Source: Vulcanisaeta sp. JCM 14467 (GTDB lineage: Archaea; Thermoproteota; Thermoprotei; Thermoproteales; Thermocladiaceae). Taken from it: DNA of 64,000 nucleotides. Both the position numbers and the translations under genes were made by a program. The stretch covers positions 62,001 through 126,000 of the forward strand of contig NZ_BBDM01000006.1 in the NCBI RefSeq assembly GCF_001316245.1, read 5' to 3'. The notes below the pieces were generated by a model that was not told the origin of the DNA, searched no databases, and saw nothing but the letters and a program-made list of their open reading frames with translations. This document shows positions 49,562-60,019 of this stretch, piece after piece. The stretch's first letter is position 1; each line of letters starts with the position of its first letter.

Positions 49562-51214
49562 ATGAGCTATATTCATTGGTTGATAGGATAGCGAGTCAAG
49601 TCCTTGAGAGGTGCCGTAGTGAGGGTAAGGAGGAGTGTGTACTCAATGGTGGGCTCAGCGTTTCTGGGCTTCAGCACATTGGTAGGCTTAGGGGTGAGAT
49701 AATACTGAATAGTGTCATTGCTGAGAAGCTGAGGGATGCTGGGCTCAGGGTTAGGCAGGTATTGACGCTATACACGGTGGATCCCTGGAAGGGTAAGGAT
49801 AAGCAGCTCGAGCAGTTCCTAAACCCTGACGTTGGTAGGAGGTACATTGAGTGGCCCCTGGAGCGAGTACCTGACCCGAAGGGATGCCATAGGTCCTGGG
49901 TTGACCATTACTGGAGGGACTTCGGTGATTACCTGGATTACTTCGCAAGGAATGTGGAGGTTATAACGACCGGTGAGATGTATAGGGAGCATCCTAGGAT
50001 GAGGGAGTTCATAGTGATGACAATGAGGAATAGGGAGAGGTTGATTGAGGTCATTAATAAGTACAGGGGTAGGAACCCATACCCAAGGGATTGGATACCC
50101 TTCGAACCAATTTGCGAGAATTGTGGCCGTATTGGTACTGCGGAGGTTACGAAGCTAGACCTCGATAAGTATGAGGTTGAGTATAAGTGCACGTACTGCG
50201 GTCATGTGGGTAGGGCTAAGTTGACCGATGGCAAGCTCCCGTGGAGTTGAGTGGGTTGGTGTTTGGTACACGCTGCAGGTCGATTTTGAGCCCTACGGTA
50301 AGGATCACGCAATGCCGGGTGGTTCCAGGGACTCTGCTGTGGAGATTGCAAAGTCTGTCTATGGCATTAATTCACCCCTGGGTACTTGGTATGAGTGGGT
50401 TGGTTACGTGGTCAACGGTAAGGACGTGGGTGACATGGGTAGTAGCGATTTCATAGGCTTCACGCCCAGGGAGTGGGTTGAGGTTGCTGAACCTGAGGTC
50501 CTTAGGTACATCTACATATTCCATGAACCAACGAAAAGGCTGACCTTTAGTCTCGACTCGATTTATCAATACGTGGATATCTATGATAGGGCTGAGAGAC
50601 TTTACTACGGTGTTGATAAGCCGAGCCCCAAGGAGAAGGACTACCTAGACCTAATCATTAAGTCCTATGAATATGCACAATTAAGGAGACCACTGCCTAA
50701 GGAGATGCCGTTCCAGTTGCCGTACCTTCACGCCGTTGCGTTAATCCAGACGTTACCGCAGTCATTAAGTGAGGATGAGCTTATGGAGAGGGTTATTAAG
50801 AGGTTGAGGGAGACTAAGGTACTTACTAAGGACTTGGATGACTTGTCCCGTGAGAGGATTAAGTCCAGGTTGGTCAGGGCCCGTAATTGGGTCAATAAGT
50901 ACGCGCCAGAGACCTACAGGATTAGGGTTCTTGAGGAGTTACCGGAATCGATTAGGTCATCGTTAACTGATGTGCAGAGGAGTAAGCTTAACCTACTCCT
51001 TCAGGAGCTTGAGAAGGTTGATGTTTGGAGTGAGGATAATATTAAGGAGGCTATGAAGAGGGTTCCAAGGGAGGACAAGAGTGTTGAGAGAGCATTCTTT
51101 GAGGCTGCGTACCTTGTGTTCTTCGGTAAACCGAGCGGCCCAAGGATTGCGCCTTACCTGGCGATGCTTGGTAAGGATTTCGTAATTAATAGGTTAAGGG
51201 ATGCGTTGAGGTGA
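49562..51214 (+). CDS. lysS: Lysyl-tRNA synthetase, class I (two frameshifts)
   Basis: About 550 residues. With one G restored near 49577 the start reads MSYIHWVDRIASQVLE, the usual class I LysRS beginning. The HIGH-type motif is GLQHIGRLRGE, and a zinc ribbon follows (CENCG...CTYCG). A second break near 50240 (two lost bases) joins DGKLPWR to VEWVGVWYTL. The GKDHAMPGGSRDSA region is normal. Where KMSSSKG would be, the sequence reads DMGSSDFIGF. Class I LysRS is typical of archaea. The stop overlaps the next gene's start. Confidence 0.92.
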
Positions 51215-51534
51215 TTGCCATGTCTAAGTTATTGGCGGCTGCCATAGTGCTTGCGGTGGTTGTTTACACGGTTTTGCTATCATCCTTAGCCGGTACGTAC
51301 TTGCCCAGCAAGAATAATTTTACCCTGGACATCACAGTGCTCGTGCTGGCATTGATTAGTTTCTTTACGTCATTCCTATCAATTAAGCAGACGTGGTATG
51401 ATGTAAATACTGCGTATACAGATAGGGAGTTAATCATTGGTAGGTTAAAGAGGATTCTAGCCTTTTTCTCGTTGGGACTGAATATTGTCAATATCATTTT
51501 AGTTTTTGCGTTTGTGCTTATTGTGGTTATTTAA
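51211..51534 (+). CDS. Small membrane protein
   Basis: A 107-residue protein with three hydrophobic segments (about 7-28, 40-57 and 84-106) and a short charged loop between the second and third. It overlaps the lysS stop by 4 nt, so it is translated from the same transcript. No family recognised. Confidence 0.6.
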   Translation: MIAMSKLLAAAIVLAVVVYTVLLSSLAGTYLPSKNNFTLDITVLVLALISFFTSFLSIKQTWYDVNTAYTDRELIIGRLKRILAFFSLGLNIVNIILVFAFVLIVVI

Positions 51535-51553
51535 CGTAAAAGTGAGCGAGCAC

Positions 51554-53010
51554 TCACTTCCTAATTAACGCCCTCAGTTGATTTAGCTCCTTATCCTTGC
51601 TCTCAATAATCTTCATCAATTCCTCTCTCTCCTTAAGTAATTGCTCATACTTCCTGCGTATGTCCTGGCACTCACTCTCCATCTTACCGACCTCCTTCAT
51701 TTTATTCTCAAGCTCCTCCCTCTCCCTATCAAGCTTCTCCCTGAGCTCGACCAGGGTATTCTCCCTAATAATCAACGCCCTCTGATAATTCATTAGCTCG
51801 CGCTCCTTATCAAGGAGTCTCTTCTCCCAATCCGTGAGTCTCTTCTCCTCCTCAACAAGCTTAGTCATCAATGGCTCAAGCTTATCCATAAGCTCCCTCC
51901 TCCTCTTACTAATCTCCTCGTCAAGTCTCTTCAATGCGTCCTCCCTCTCCTTTAGCAGGTTCTCTAAGGAGTTGAGCCTACCCTCCTTCTCCTTGAGCTC
52001 TGCCTCAAGCTTATTCAATGCTTCCTGCCTCTCATCTAGCTTCTTCTCGAGCTCCTTAAGCTCAGCCTCCCTCTTAGCCAATTGCTCAAGTCTCTCCTTA
52101 ATCTCCTGCTCCCTCTTCTCCAATTCCCTGAGTCTCGCATTCTCGGCGTCAATCCTCACAGCTCCATCTCAAGTCTCTGTTCACGGGACTTCAACTCAAG
52201 CTCCCAATCCTTAAGCTTGGCCTCCTTCTCATTAAGTGCCTTCTCCCTCTCGTCCAACGCCTTCTCCCTATTATCAAGTTCACCGAGTCTCGTAGTCAAC
52301 TGATTAGAAAGTGCTATGAGGGATGCCATTACATTACTCATTTCAGCCAACTTAGCCTTCTCCTCCTCGAGGGCCTTCCTCTCGCTCTCAAGTCTTTCCC
52401 TAAATTCCTCAAGGCTTTTCTCCCTAACCGAGACGTCACTTTCCCTCCTGCTTATATCGAGCAACTTATTCTCCAGGTCCTTCTCTCTATTGAGGACCTC
52501 GTTGTAAACCTTATTCAACTCCGCCAATAAGTTGCTCAACTTTGAGACCTCGGAGACCAGGGTTGATGCCTTATCAACGCCGCTCTCAATCTTTGCACTG
52601 AGGTCCTTAACATTATTGTTTATAGACTCAAGGGTTGTTGTGGCGCTTACTAGGCTTTGCTGCATGTTGCTTGACAATCCCTGGAGCCTATCTAGGAGGC
52701 TGTTTATCTTCTCGAGTGCGTCGAATAGGGAGTCCATTAGCTTCTTACTGGTGTCGCCGAATTGATTAATTATGGTGTTTATCTGGGCTACCCTGCTGGC
52801 TATGTCCGTAGTTGATGAGTTTATGACCCTAATAGCGTCCTGTAATGACTTGTCATTCCTCTCAATTCCAGTCGAAATTAACTGAAGGCCTTTCTGTATT
52901 TGGTTAACGTTATTGACTAAGGCCTGAACATTCTGCTGCAGTGCCTGGAGTAGGTTTGTTATGTCGTTAATCCTCTGGTAAAGCTCAGTTGCTTCTTTAG
53001 ACCTGAACAC
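51554..53010 (-). CDS. Long coiled-coil protein (frameshifted)
   Basis: About 485 residues, almost entirely heptad-repeat coiled coil. The N-terminal 150 residues are Gln/Asn/Ser-rich helices (QALQQNVQALVNNVNQIQKG). From about 165 to the end they are Lys/Glu/Leu-rich (LEKREQEIKERLEQLAKREAE). There is no ATPase head, so it is not an SMC protein. The break near 52157 (LEMEL then RIDAEN) is one lost base. It lies 83 nt downstream of a second coiled-coil gene; both may build a filament or scaffold. Function unknown. Confidence 0.75.
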
Positions 53011-53093
53011 GATACGTATTTTAAGCAGAGTAACTAATATATTTTGCTTTTATTATTCTAAATGGAATTGAACATCATGAAGATACCGTGAAA

Positions 53094-53672
53094 CTAAGAC
53101 TTACCGGAACCCTTACCCAGAATATCTAAAATAACTGACTTAAGTCCCTCAATAGTTTCAGAACTTTTTCTATACTCAGTAATCAATCTGATGCCCTGTT
53201 CCTCAATAAGCTTCTGAAGCTCATTAAGTCTCGTGGCAACATTAGCCAGTTGATTCGTGATCTCAACAACCTGGTTAACATCAAGCGTCCTATACTCCTT
53301 CAAATCCATGGAAATCCTAGCCAATAAATCCACGGCATTCTCAACCTTATCCTGTAATGTTGATATTGAATCCCTATAGGCGATTAACGAGGTCTCAATC
53401 CTCGTTAATTCTCTCAACGTACTAGATAACATGCTGGCCAGCTCAGCCATGCTTTGTGGGGTTATACCACTGATTAACTCTTGGGCTTTAATTAAGCCGG
53501 ACAGAGACTTTTCAATCTCATTGACCTATTCTCCAGATTCTCAACCTAGTGCTTATGTCCGTTAGACTCCTGGACAATTGATCAACCTTACTACTTAGGT
53601 TCACTAACTCCCTGAGAATCCTCGTTATTGGGTCCTCACGTGGTGGCGGTGGCGCTGGATAATAACTCATTG
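53094..53672 (-). CDS. Short coiled-coil protein, partner of the long one (frameshifted)
   Basis: About 193 residues from the ATG at 53672. A Pro-rich N-terminus (MSYYPAPPPPRED) leads to heptad helices (LVNLSSKVDQLSRSLTDIS). After two lost G near 53535-53552 the frame continues NEIEKSLSGLIKAQELISG, then a hydrophobic-polar helical C-terminus. Its promoter is divergent from the acyltransferase gene. No family recognised. The shared helical periodicity and gene pairing suggest that it interacts with the long coiled-coil protein. Confidence 0.65.
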
Positions 53673-53725
53673 TAATTAAAACAAGTTAGTAATTACTTAA
53701 ATATTTATCTTGTGGCTATTAATCA

Positions 53726-54439
53726 ATGACGTACATATCCCCAAGGGCAAAAATACTGAGTAGAAACGTGGGTGGAGACATCGTGATACTAGGCCCATCA
53801 GTGGTCTATGAAGGGACAATAATAGAGCCCTTCGTCATCATAGGCCACCCAATTAGATCAAAGCTCCTAGGCATAAGAGGTAGGGATTTAGGTATTGAAC
53901 AGTTAATGGATGAGGTTAGTAACGGTGCCGTCATTGGCAGGAATTGCATCATTAGGAGCAATGTCATTATTTATGAGAATGTGGAGATGGGTGATAATGT
54001 TGAGACCGGGCATAACGCATTAATTAGGGAAAACACGAGAATAGGCAGTAATACCAGGATTGGTTCTGGGGTCATAATTGATGGAGATGCTGTAATCGGC
54101 AATAACGTTAGTATACAAAGCATGGTTTATATACCGAGGGGCACCATCATAGAGGATAACGTATTCCTAGGGCCGAATGTCGTGATAACAAATGATAAAT
54201 ACCCACCAAGTAGGAGACTGGATGGCGTTAAGATAAGGAGGAATGCAGTTATTGGCGCCAACGCAACCCTAATAGCCGGTATTGAGATTGGAGAGAATGC
54301 CGTGGTTGCGGCGGGCTCCGTCGTGACTAAGGACGTCCCACCAGGGGAGGTCGTTGCCGGCGTGCCCGCTAGATCCATTTATAGCGTTGATGTCTTTATT
54401 AGGAAGAGAATTGAGTATGAAAAGTCAGAGACCCCTTAA
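53726..54439 (+). CDS. Hexapeptide-repeat (left-handed beta-helix) acyltransferase
   Basis: A 237-residue protein of hexapeptide repeats ([33 protein letters not shown]) ending with the typical [20 protein letters not shown]. Related enzymes acetylate sugar nucleotides or amino sugars. A histidine in VETGHNA is a plausible catalytic base. It may serve surface-glycan synthesis. Its end overlaps the convergent cdc48 by 15 nt. Confidence 0.88.
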   Translation: MTYISPRAKILSRNVGGDIVILGPSVVYEGTIIEPFVIIGHPIRSKLLGIRGRDLGIEQLMDEVSNGAVIGRNCIIRSNVIIYENVEMGDNVETGHNALIRENTRIGSNTRIGSGVIIDGDAVIGNNVSIQSMVYIPRGTIIEDNVFLGPNVVITNDKYPPSRRLDGVKIRRNAVIGANATLIAGIEIGENAVVAAGSVVTKDVPPGEVVAGVPARSIYSVDVFIRKRIEYEKSETP

Positions 54440-56676
54440 CGTCCTCCTAAGATTCCTAGCCATCTCCTCAAACCTGGCAATGTCCTGCTTCGATAGTGAC
54501 GGCGGGACAACCTTCAAGGCCTCCTCAAAGTGCTCAACGCCAACGGGCTTTGCTTGGCTCGAGTTACTCCTAATGGTCTCCCTCAACGCAAGCATTGCTG
54601 CCTCCCTCACAAGCGCCGCCAGGTCAGCCCCTGTGTATCCCTCCGTCCTTCTAGCCAGGTCTCTGAGGTACTTATAATTCCCATCCTTAACCTCATCAGC
54701 AAGCTTCAAATTCCTAATATGGACCTTAAGTATCTCAAACCTTGCATTCTCATCTGGTGGCGGCACATAGACGATCCTATCGAACCTGCCCGGCCTCAGT
54801 AGTGCTGGGTCTATTATGTCAGCCCTATTGGTGGCTGCAATAACCACGACATTCTTCAACGGCGCAATCCCATCCATTTCAGCCAATAACTGATTAACAA
54901 TTCTATCGGTCGCGCCACTGTCAACCCTCAAACCCCTTGCTGGTGCTATTGCGTCTATTTCGTCGAAGAATATTACGCATGGTGCTGCCATCCTGGCCTT
55001 CTTGAATATTTCCCTGATTGCCCTCTCGCTCTCTCCAAACCACTTACTCAGAATCTCGGGTCCACGCACGGCAATGAAATTCGCATTACTCTCAGTAGCC
55101 ACAGCCTTAGCCAAAAGCGTCTTACCAGTACCAGGAGGACCAAACAACAAAATACCCTTAGGTGGGTCAACACCGAGCTCCTCAAAATACCTCGGGTACT
55201 TAATGGGCCACTCAACCATTTCCCTAAGCTCCTGCTTCACATTCTCATAACCACCAATATCATCCCAATGAACCTCAGGAACCTCGACAATGACCTCCCT
55301 AAGCACCGTTGGCTGTATGTACTTCATGGCCTCCAGGAAGTCCCTCATCCTAATCTTAATCCTAGCCAACTGCTCCGGCGGTATTTGCGGCTGGTCAAGG
55401 TCGATCTCCTTGGTCACGTCTATGGCCTCCCTAAGCCTAATCATCGCAGCCTCCTTAACCAATGCCGCCAGGTCAGCCCCTGTATAGCCGTGAGTCATCT
55501 CGGCGATCTCATCGATATTCACCACGTCGTTCGGATCACATATCTTCTCCTTAACGTCATCCTCAGTGCACAACGGCACACTCCTCGTATGCACCTGCAA
55601 TATCTCCTTCCTCGCATTCTTATCGGGCATGCCTATGTAAATCTCTCTGTCGAATCTTCCGGGCCTCCTTAGTGCTGGGTCTACGGCTTCTGGTCTGTTT
55701 GTTGCTCCTATGACTATGACCTGCCCCCTCTCCTGAAGACCATCCATCAAAGTAAGTAATTGAGCAACAACACGCTTTTCAACCTCGCCTGTTACCTCCT
55801 CCCTCTTTGGTGCTATTGCGTCGATCTCATCGATGAATATTATTGCCGGGGCATTCTTCTTAGCCTCCTCAAAAATCTCCCTCAACTTAGCCTCAGACTC
55901 ACCATAATACTTACTCATTATTTCAGGTCCGTTAATCGATATGAAGTACGCATTAGCCTCTGAGGCAACTGCCTTGGCCAGCAGTGTCTTACCAGTGCCA
56001 GGAGGACCAATCAAAAGAACACCCTTAGGAGCTCAATGCCTAAGTGCTTGAATATCTCTGGGTGTCTCAGTGGTAGTTCTATCAATTCCCTAATCTTCCT
56101 CTTCGCCTCCTCTAAATCACCGATGTCCTCCCAGGTAACCCTCGGTATTGCCAGCTCCATCTCCCTAACAGGCTCCTCCCTAACCTGAACCTCCGTGTCA
56201 ATCCCCACGTAGGCAGCTGGTCCCGGCGTTACGCTTATGACCATGAACCTAATCGAACCTGTGTAGTACGGTATCTCTATTATCGAACCCTTCCAAACAG
56301 GCTTACCGAGTAAGTAAGCCCTCTTCAGGTAATCAGGGTCAACCCTAATGTACTCACCCACCGGCGCAATCGTGACCTTCTGGGCAGACCTTAGGTTTGC
56401 CCTCCTAACCTTAACAACATCACCAATACTAACACCCGCATTCTGCCTCAACACACCATCCATCCTAATGTAATCCTTATCCTCATCATCAGCGTACGCA
56501 GGCCAAACCTGGGCATAGGCACTACGCTTATTACCAACAATCTCCACGTACTCCCCAGGCTCAATACCAAGCACCCTCATGTAACGCTGAGGAATCCTAA
56601 CAATGAGCCTACCAACATCCCTAGTCCTAGCCTCCGCGACCCTAAGACTAACCTCACCATTAGAACCCATGACCAC
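54425..56676 (-). CDS. cdc48: CDC48/VCP (VAT) AAA+ ATPase (frameshifted)
   Basis: About 750 residues. The N-domain ([22 protein letters not shown]) is followed by two AAA modules. Each has Walker [16 protein letters not shown] and Walker B ([30 protein letters not shown]), with second-region arginines ([24 protein letters not shown]). It unfolds ubiquitin-like-tagged or aggregated proteins for the proteasome. The break near 56025 is one lost C (GAGCTCCTAAG to GAGCCTCCTAAG), giving [14 protein letters not shown]. Confidence 0.95.
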
Positions 56677-57077
56677 TCCTCACTGCTAAATCCAGGAGAT
56701 CAGCTTATATAATTATCTACACATACCCAACCCATTGAACCAAGACCACGCGTTTATTAATAAATTCAATTCCACACATTTTAAACCAAACTATCACATA
56801 GCACATTGCCGAACATGAAAGTTTTAATGACCATTAACAATACTCCTAAGGACTTTATTAATTATTTTGAAAAATTAAATTACTGATGTGTCTTGCTCAG
56901 GACCCAGAAATTACATGCATTGAAATAAATGAGGACCTAATTAGGAAGAATAGATTGTGTTGGAGCAAGATAAATTAATCTAAATATGAGTGCGGTGAGG
57001 AGGTTAATGACCAAGGGGTAATTAATGAGGTTGTCATAATACTTATTGAAGTTCTTTATCGCTTATCACGTTGGCGG
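56677..57077. other. Gap with short, disconnected open frames
   Basis: Four hundred nt upstream of cdc48. Its promoter must lie at 56677-56720. On the plus strand a 23-codon frame (56815-56886) and a 30-codon frame (56885 to about 56977, MCLAQDPEITCIEINEDLIR) follow each other. The latter is in phase with the downstream ORF, separated by a single TAA. They may be the broken 5' part of that gene. No RNA gene seen. Confidence 0.35.
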
Positions 57078-57566
57078 GTGTGGATACCGTGGTGGTTGGA
57101 TAAGGAGAAGATAAGGATATTCAATAGTAGGGATAGGGATAAGGCGATTACTAATGAGGTGGCTAAGGTGATTGATAGCATTCTTAATGAGATGCTAAAG
57201 TACCTATATCAATATGATGATTATTGGATTAGGAATAGAGTATCGAGTGATTTAAGGAGGGTCATTGAGGATTTAATAAATGGCAGAGCTGAGATAATTA
57301 TTAGGAAAACAGAAAACTCATTAATAATCGTAGTACGTGGAAATTACGTCACCTTAGAAATTATTAGGAATAGGGACGTTATAGTCCAAATACTCAATGA
57401 TTTCTCAGGCACGACAATGAAAGTACCAGATAACTTGAACTCTACGTTAGAGACCTTCTTTATACCTAACCACTTATCGCTCTCTAATGTGTCCAGGATC
57501 TCCCTGAGGATGGGTGGTACAGCGTCTAATATGGCCCTTGCCAATTTAACGGCATTGCTATCGTAA
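57078..57566 (+). CDS. Uncharacterised ORF, doubtful at its 3' end
   Basis: GTG start. The first 110 residues look coding: WIPWWLDKEKIRIFNSRDRDKA, then helices (VAKVIDSILNEMLKYLYQYDDYW) and a beta-rich part (AEIIIRKTENSLIIVVRG). The frame stays open upstream for about 75 nt without a start. From about 57410 it overlaps the opposite-strand PaREP2b-like sequence and probably is no longer coding. Not recognised. Confidence 0.35.
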   Translation: MWIPWWLDKEKIRIFNSRDRDKAITNEVAKVIDSILNEMLKYLYQYDDYWIRNRVSSDLRRVIEDLINGRAEIIIRKTENSLIIVVRGNYVTLEIIRNRDVIVQILNDFSGTTMKVPDNLNSTLETFFIPNHLSLSNVSRISLRMGGTASNMALANLTALLS

Positions 57567-58108
57567 AACGATATATATGCAACATTATTCCTGTTACTTA
57601 AATTATATTTAATACCTAATGACTTACTTAACTTCTCAAGTATTGCTCTCCACTCCTCTAACTTTTTTCTAGCTTTGCTACGTTTACCGTAATCTCTATC
57701 CTCGCCCTTAACCTATTTTCCCTTAAATACGCATTTGCGTAGCCGTCACCCAATATGCTTGTTAATAGAAAGATCAATATGCCTTTTTCATCAAGGATTT
57801 TAGCGATATTAAGTGCATCCTCTTTATATGATACGTGGTTATTGGCTGTGAGGGACCATGTTATTGTTACGTCCTCGATGTTTACGTTAATTGATTTTAT
57901 ATTCATGTATATATCTCCTGGATAGAGAAGTGCCCAAAATACTGCCTGCCATAGACGTGTTGTTCTCATTCTGGGTTTATCCTTTTTCTCCCTCATCCGT
58001 ATTGGCAAGGCCTAGTTTTGCAGCAAGGAGTACTTTAGCGAGTTCTTCGTACTCCCTCCTATTTTTCACAAGTTCATTAAAGGTAACCCGAGGTGAGTCG
58101 CAGGTCGA
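57344..58108 (-). pseudogene. PaREP2b/LAGLIDADG-like remnant (broken)
   Basis: Joining three frames on the minus strand gives one continuous sequence: NELVKNRREYEELAKVLLAAK (near 58080), ALLYPGDIYMNIKSINVNIEDVTITW, IFLLTSILGDGYANAYLRENR, KKLEEWRAILEKLSKSLGI and AVPPILREILDTLESDKW. The LLxSxLGDGYA stretch resembles a LAGLIDADG motif. The overall pattern is that of the PaREP2b repeat proteins common in Pyrobaculum, Caldivirga and Vulcanisaeta. Breaks near 57655 and 57995. The N-terminus is missing and the C-terminus fades near 57420, so it is probably a truncated relic. Assignment is from memory of the family. Confidence 0.5.
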
Positions 58109-58424
58109 AATACTTAGTGAGAAATTTACGATAGATTATAATAATTTAAGGCTCGTACTCTCAACGAAGAATTCCATTAGGGCATTAAGGATCTATGAGA
58201 AGATGAAGAACATGTATGAAAAAGTCTCCATAGGACAGAGGAGGGAACACACTATTGTGAGTATCCCATTCAAGGTCATAGCCAGGAATGATGAAGTGCG
58301 AAGTGCAATACATAAGGTACTCTGCAGCAAACTTAGGAAGGTTAGGAATGAGAGGACGAGAATGAAGATAATCCACGCATTAATGAGGTTGTCGTCCTCA
58401 AAAGAAGTTGACTGCGAACCCTAA
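58094..58424 (+). CDS. Uncharacterised small ORF
   Basis: About 105 residues of coding-like sequence from near 58094 (GESQVEILSEKFTIDYNN; NSIRALRIYEKMKNMYEK) to the stop at 58424. The longer open frame back to 57891 is hydrophobic and lies opposite the PaREP2b-like remnant, so I leave it out. The start is uncertain: a GTG at 58094 with GAGGTG before it is in another phase. It ends 30 nt before the HMG-CoA synthase gene. It might be the 3' part of a gene interrupted by the remnant. Confidence 0.4.
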
Positions 58425-58454
58425 TTTTTAAAAGGAAACAAAACAACGCAGTCT

Positions 58455-59503
58455 GTGGGCAAGGTAGGCATTGTTGGCTGGGGCGTCTACATACCAAGGT
58501 TCAGAATAACCACACGCGAGATCAGTCGCGTATGGGGTGATGATCCGCTTAGGATTAAGGATCTTTATTGGGTTGAGGAGAGGAGCGTTGGTGGTCCTGA
58601 TGAGGATGCTGTTACTATGGCTGTGGAGGCTTCTAGGAATGCGTTGAGGAGGGCTGGTATTGATGCTAGGGATTTGGCTCGGTGTTTGTTGGTACTGAGT
58701 CGAAACCCTACGCCGTTAAGCCCATAGCCTCGATACTCATTGAGGCCTTGGGCATGAGGAAGCAGTCCTTCGCTGTTGACATGGAGTTTGCGTGTAAGGC
58801 GGGCTCGGACGCAATAGTTAATGCCACGGGCCTCGTTAAGAGCGGTCTAGTTAAATATGGACTTGCGGTTGGCGTTGACCACAGCCATGGAGAGCCCGGG
58901 GATCACCTTGACTACACAGTGTCTGGCGGCGCGGCGGCTTACATCATAGGGTCTGATGGCGTTGCTGCCGAGATTGAGCATATATATGCGTACAATTCTG
59001 ACACACCTGATTTCTGGCGTAGGGATGGCATACCCTACGCAGTGCATGGTGAGTCATTCACCGGCGAGCCAGCGTACTTTAGGCACATTGTGAATGCCGC
59101 GAAGGCGCTGATGGAGGCGACAGGGCTCAGACCAAGTGATTTTGACTATGCCGTCTTTCACCAGCCAAATGCTAGGTTCCCGGTGAGGGTTGCCCAGATG
59201 CTCGGTATTCCACTTGAGAAGGTTAAGTTGGGGATAGTCGTTGATAGGATAGGCAATACGTACAATGGCGCAGTCCTAATAGGGCTCGCGAATATACTCG
59301 AGAATGCCAAGTCAGGCTCGAGAATACTCATGGTGTCCTTCGGAAGTGGCGCTGGCTCTAACGCCTTTAGCCTAATTACCACGGACCTACTTCCGGAGAA
59401 GGTGGGTAGGGCTAAGACCGTTAGTTATTACCTCGAGAATAAGACGTACATTGACTACGCTCTATACCTGAGGTTTAGGAACCTGATCAAGGTTATTCAG
59501 TAA
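58455..59503 (+). CDS. Hydroxymethylglutaryl-CoA synthase (frameshifted)
   Basis: Archaeal HMG-CoA synthase, about 349 residues. N-terminal [14 protein letters not shown]; then, after one lost G near 58690, [13 protein letters not shown]. The catalytic cysteine region is [13 protein letters not shown], then [16 protein letters not shown], the catalytic histidine region [10 protein letters not shown] and GNTYNGA. It condenses acetoacetyl-CoA with acetyl-CoA in the mevalonate pathway. In many archaea it clusters with thiolase and DUF35; here those are at 8.4-10.1 kb. Confidence 0.93.
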
Positions 59504-59557
59504 TATCGATTTGTCGGTCTCTTAATCTTTAAAAATAAACAGTTAAAAATCAACGTA

Positions 59558-59851
59558 ATGCCTCGCAAACAGACAGCCCGAATTGTGGAGAGGAAGAAGG
59601 AGATCCTGGAATTATTAATTAAGGAGGGTGAGTTACCGACGAACGAGATTGTTAAGAAGACAAACCTAAGCCACAGCCAGGTCTTCTACGCATTGAAGCT
59701 CCTTCAGAGGGATGGATTAATCAGGGAGATTAAGCGTGGCAAAGTGGCATATTGGAAAGCCGCAGATAATGCTCAGGAAGCCCTTAAGACACTTGAGCAG
59801 GAGGTTAGGGAGGAGGTTATGGAAGGCGAGGAATCATCAGGGGAAACTTAG
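59558..59851 (+). CDS. Small winged-helix transcriptional regulator
   Basis: A 97-residue protein with a winged helix (residues 12-70: KKEILELLIKEGELPTNEI, LSHSQVFYALKLLQRDGLI) and an acidic C-terminal tail. Of the general ArsR/MarR-like archaeal type. Targets unknown. Confidence 0.75.
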   Translation: MPRKQTARIVERKKEILELLIKEGELPTNEIVKKTNLSHSQVFYALKLLQRDGLIREIKRGKVAYWKAADNAQEALKTLEQEVREEVMEGEESSGET

Positions 59852-59886
59852 ACTTTTTTAATTCCTCGCATTTAAATTGGACAATT

Positions 59887-59940
59887 GGATGATGAGGCGG
59901 GCAGAAACGTAAAAAGTGACGAGACTGTCTCACACTGACT
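59887..59940 (+). ncRNA. C/D box sRNA, predicted guide for 23S rRNA A2598 (E. coli numbering)
   Basis: Box C ATGATGA (59889-59895) and box D CTGA (59935-59938) frame a 50-nt unit. An internal C'-like GTGACGA (59916-59922) is separated from box D by exactly 12 nt, GACTGTCTCACA. A degenerate D' (CGTA, 59908-59911) is also 12 nt from box C. The D guide is complementary to the highly conserved GTGAGACAGT of 23S rRNA around A2602 at the peptidyl-transferase centre. By the rule of five it would direct 2'-O-methylation of the A equivalent to A2598. No target was found for the D' guide GGCGGGCAGAAA. Confidence 0.72.
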
Positions 59941-60019
59941 ATTATTTCTTAACTGACCCTTCTCATGAAGCTTAAAGAAAAGCGTTAATAAACGGGCTCT
60001 TTACGCTAATACGAAGCAT

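Noticed and set aside
57891-58090. N-terminal 65 residues of the plus-strand ORF ending at 58424
   Set aside because: Ser/Phe/Leu-rich and antisense to the PaREP2b-like sequence, so it is a shadow frame.
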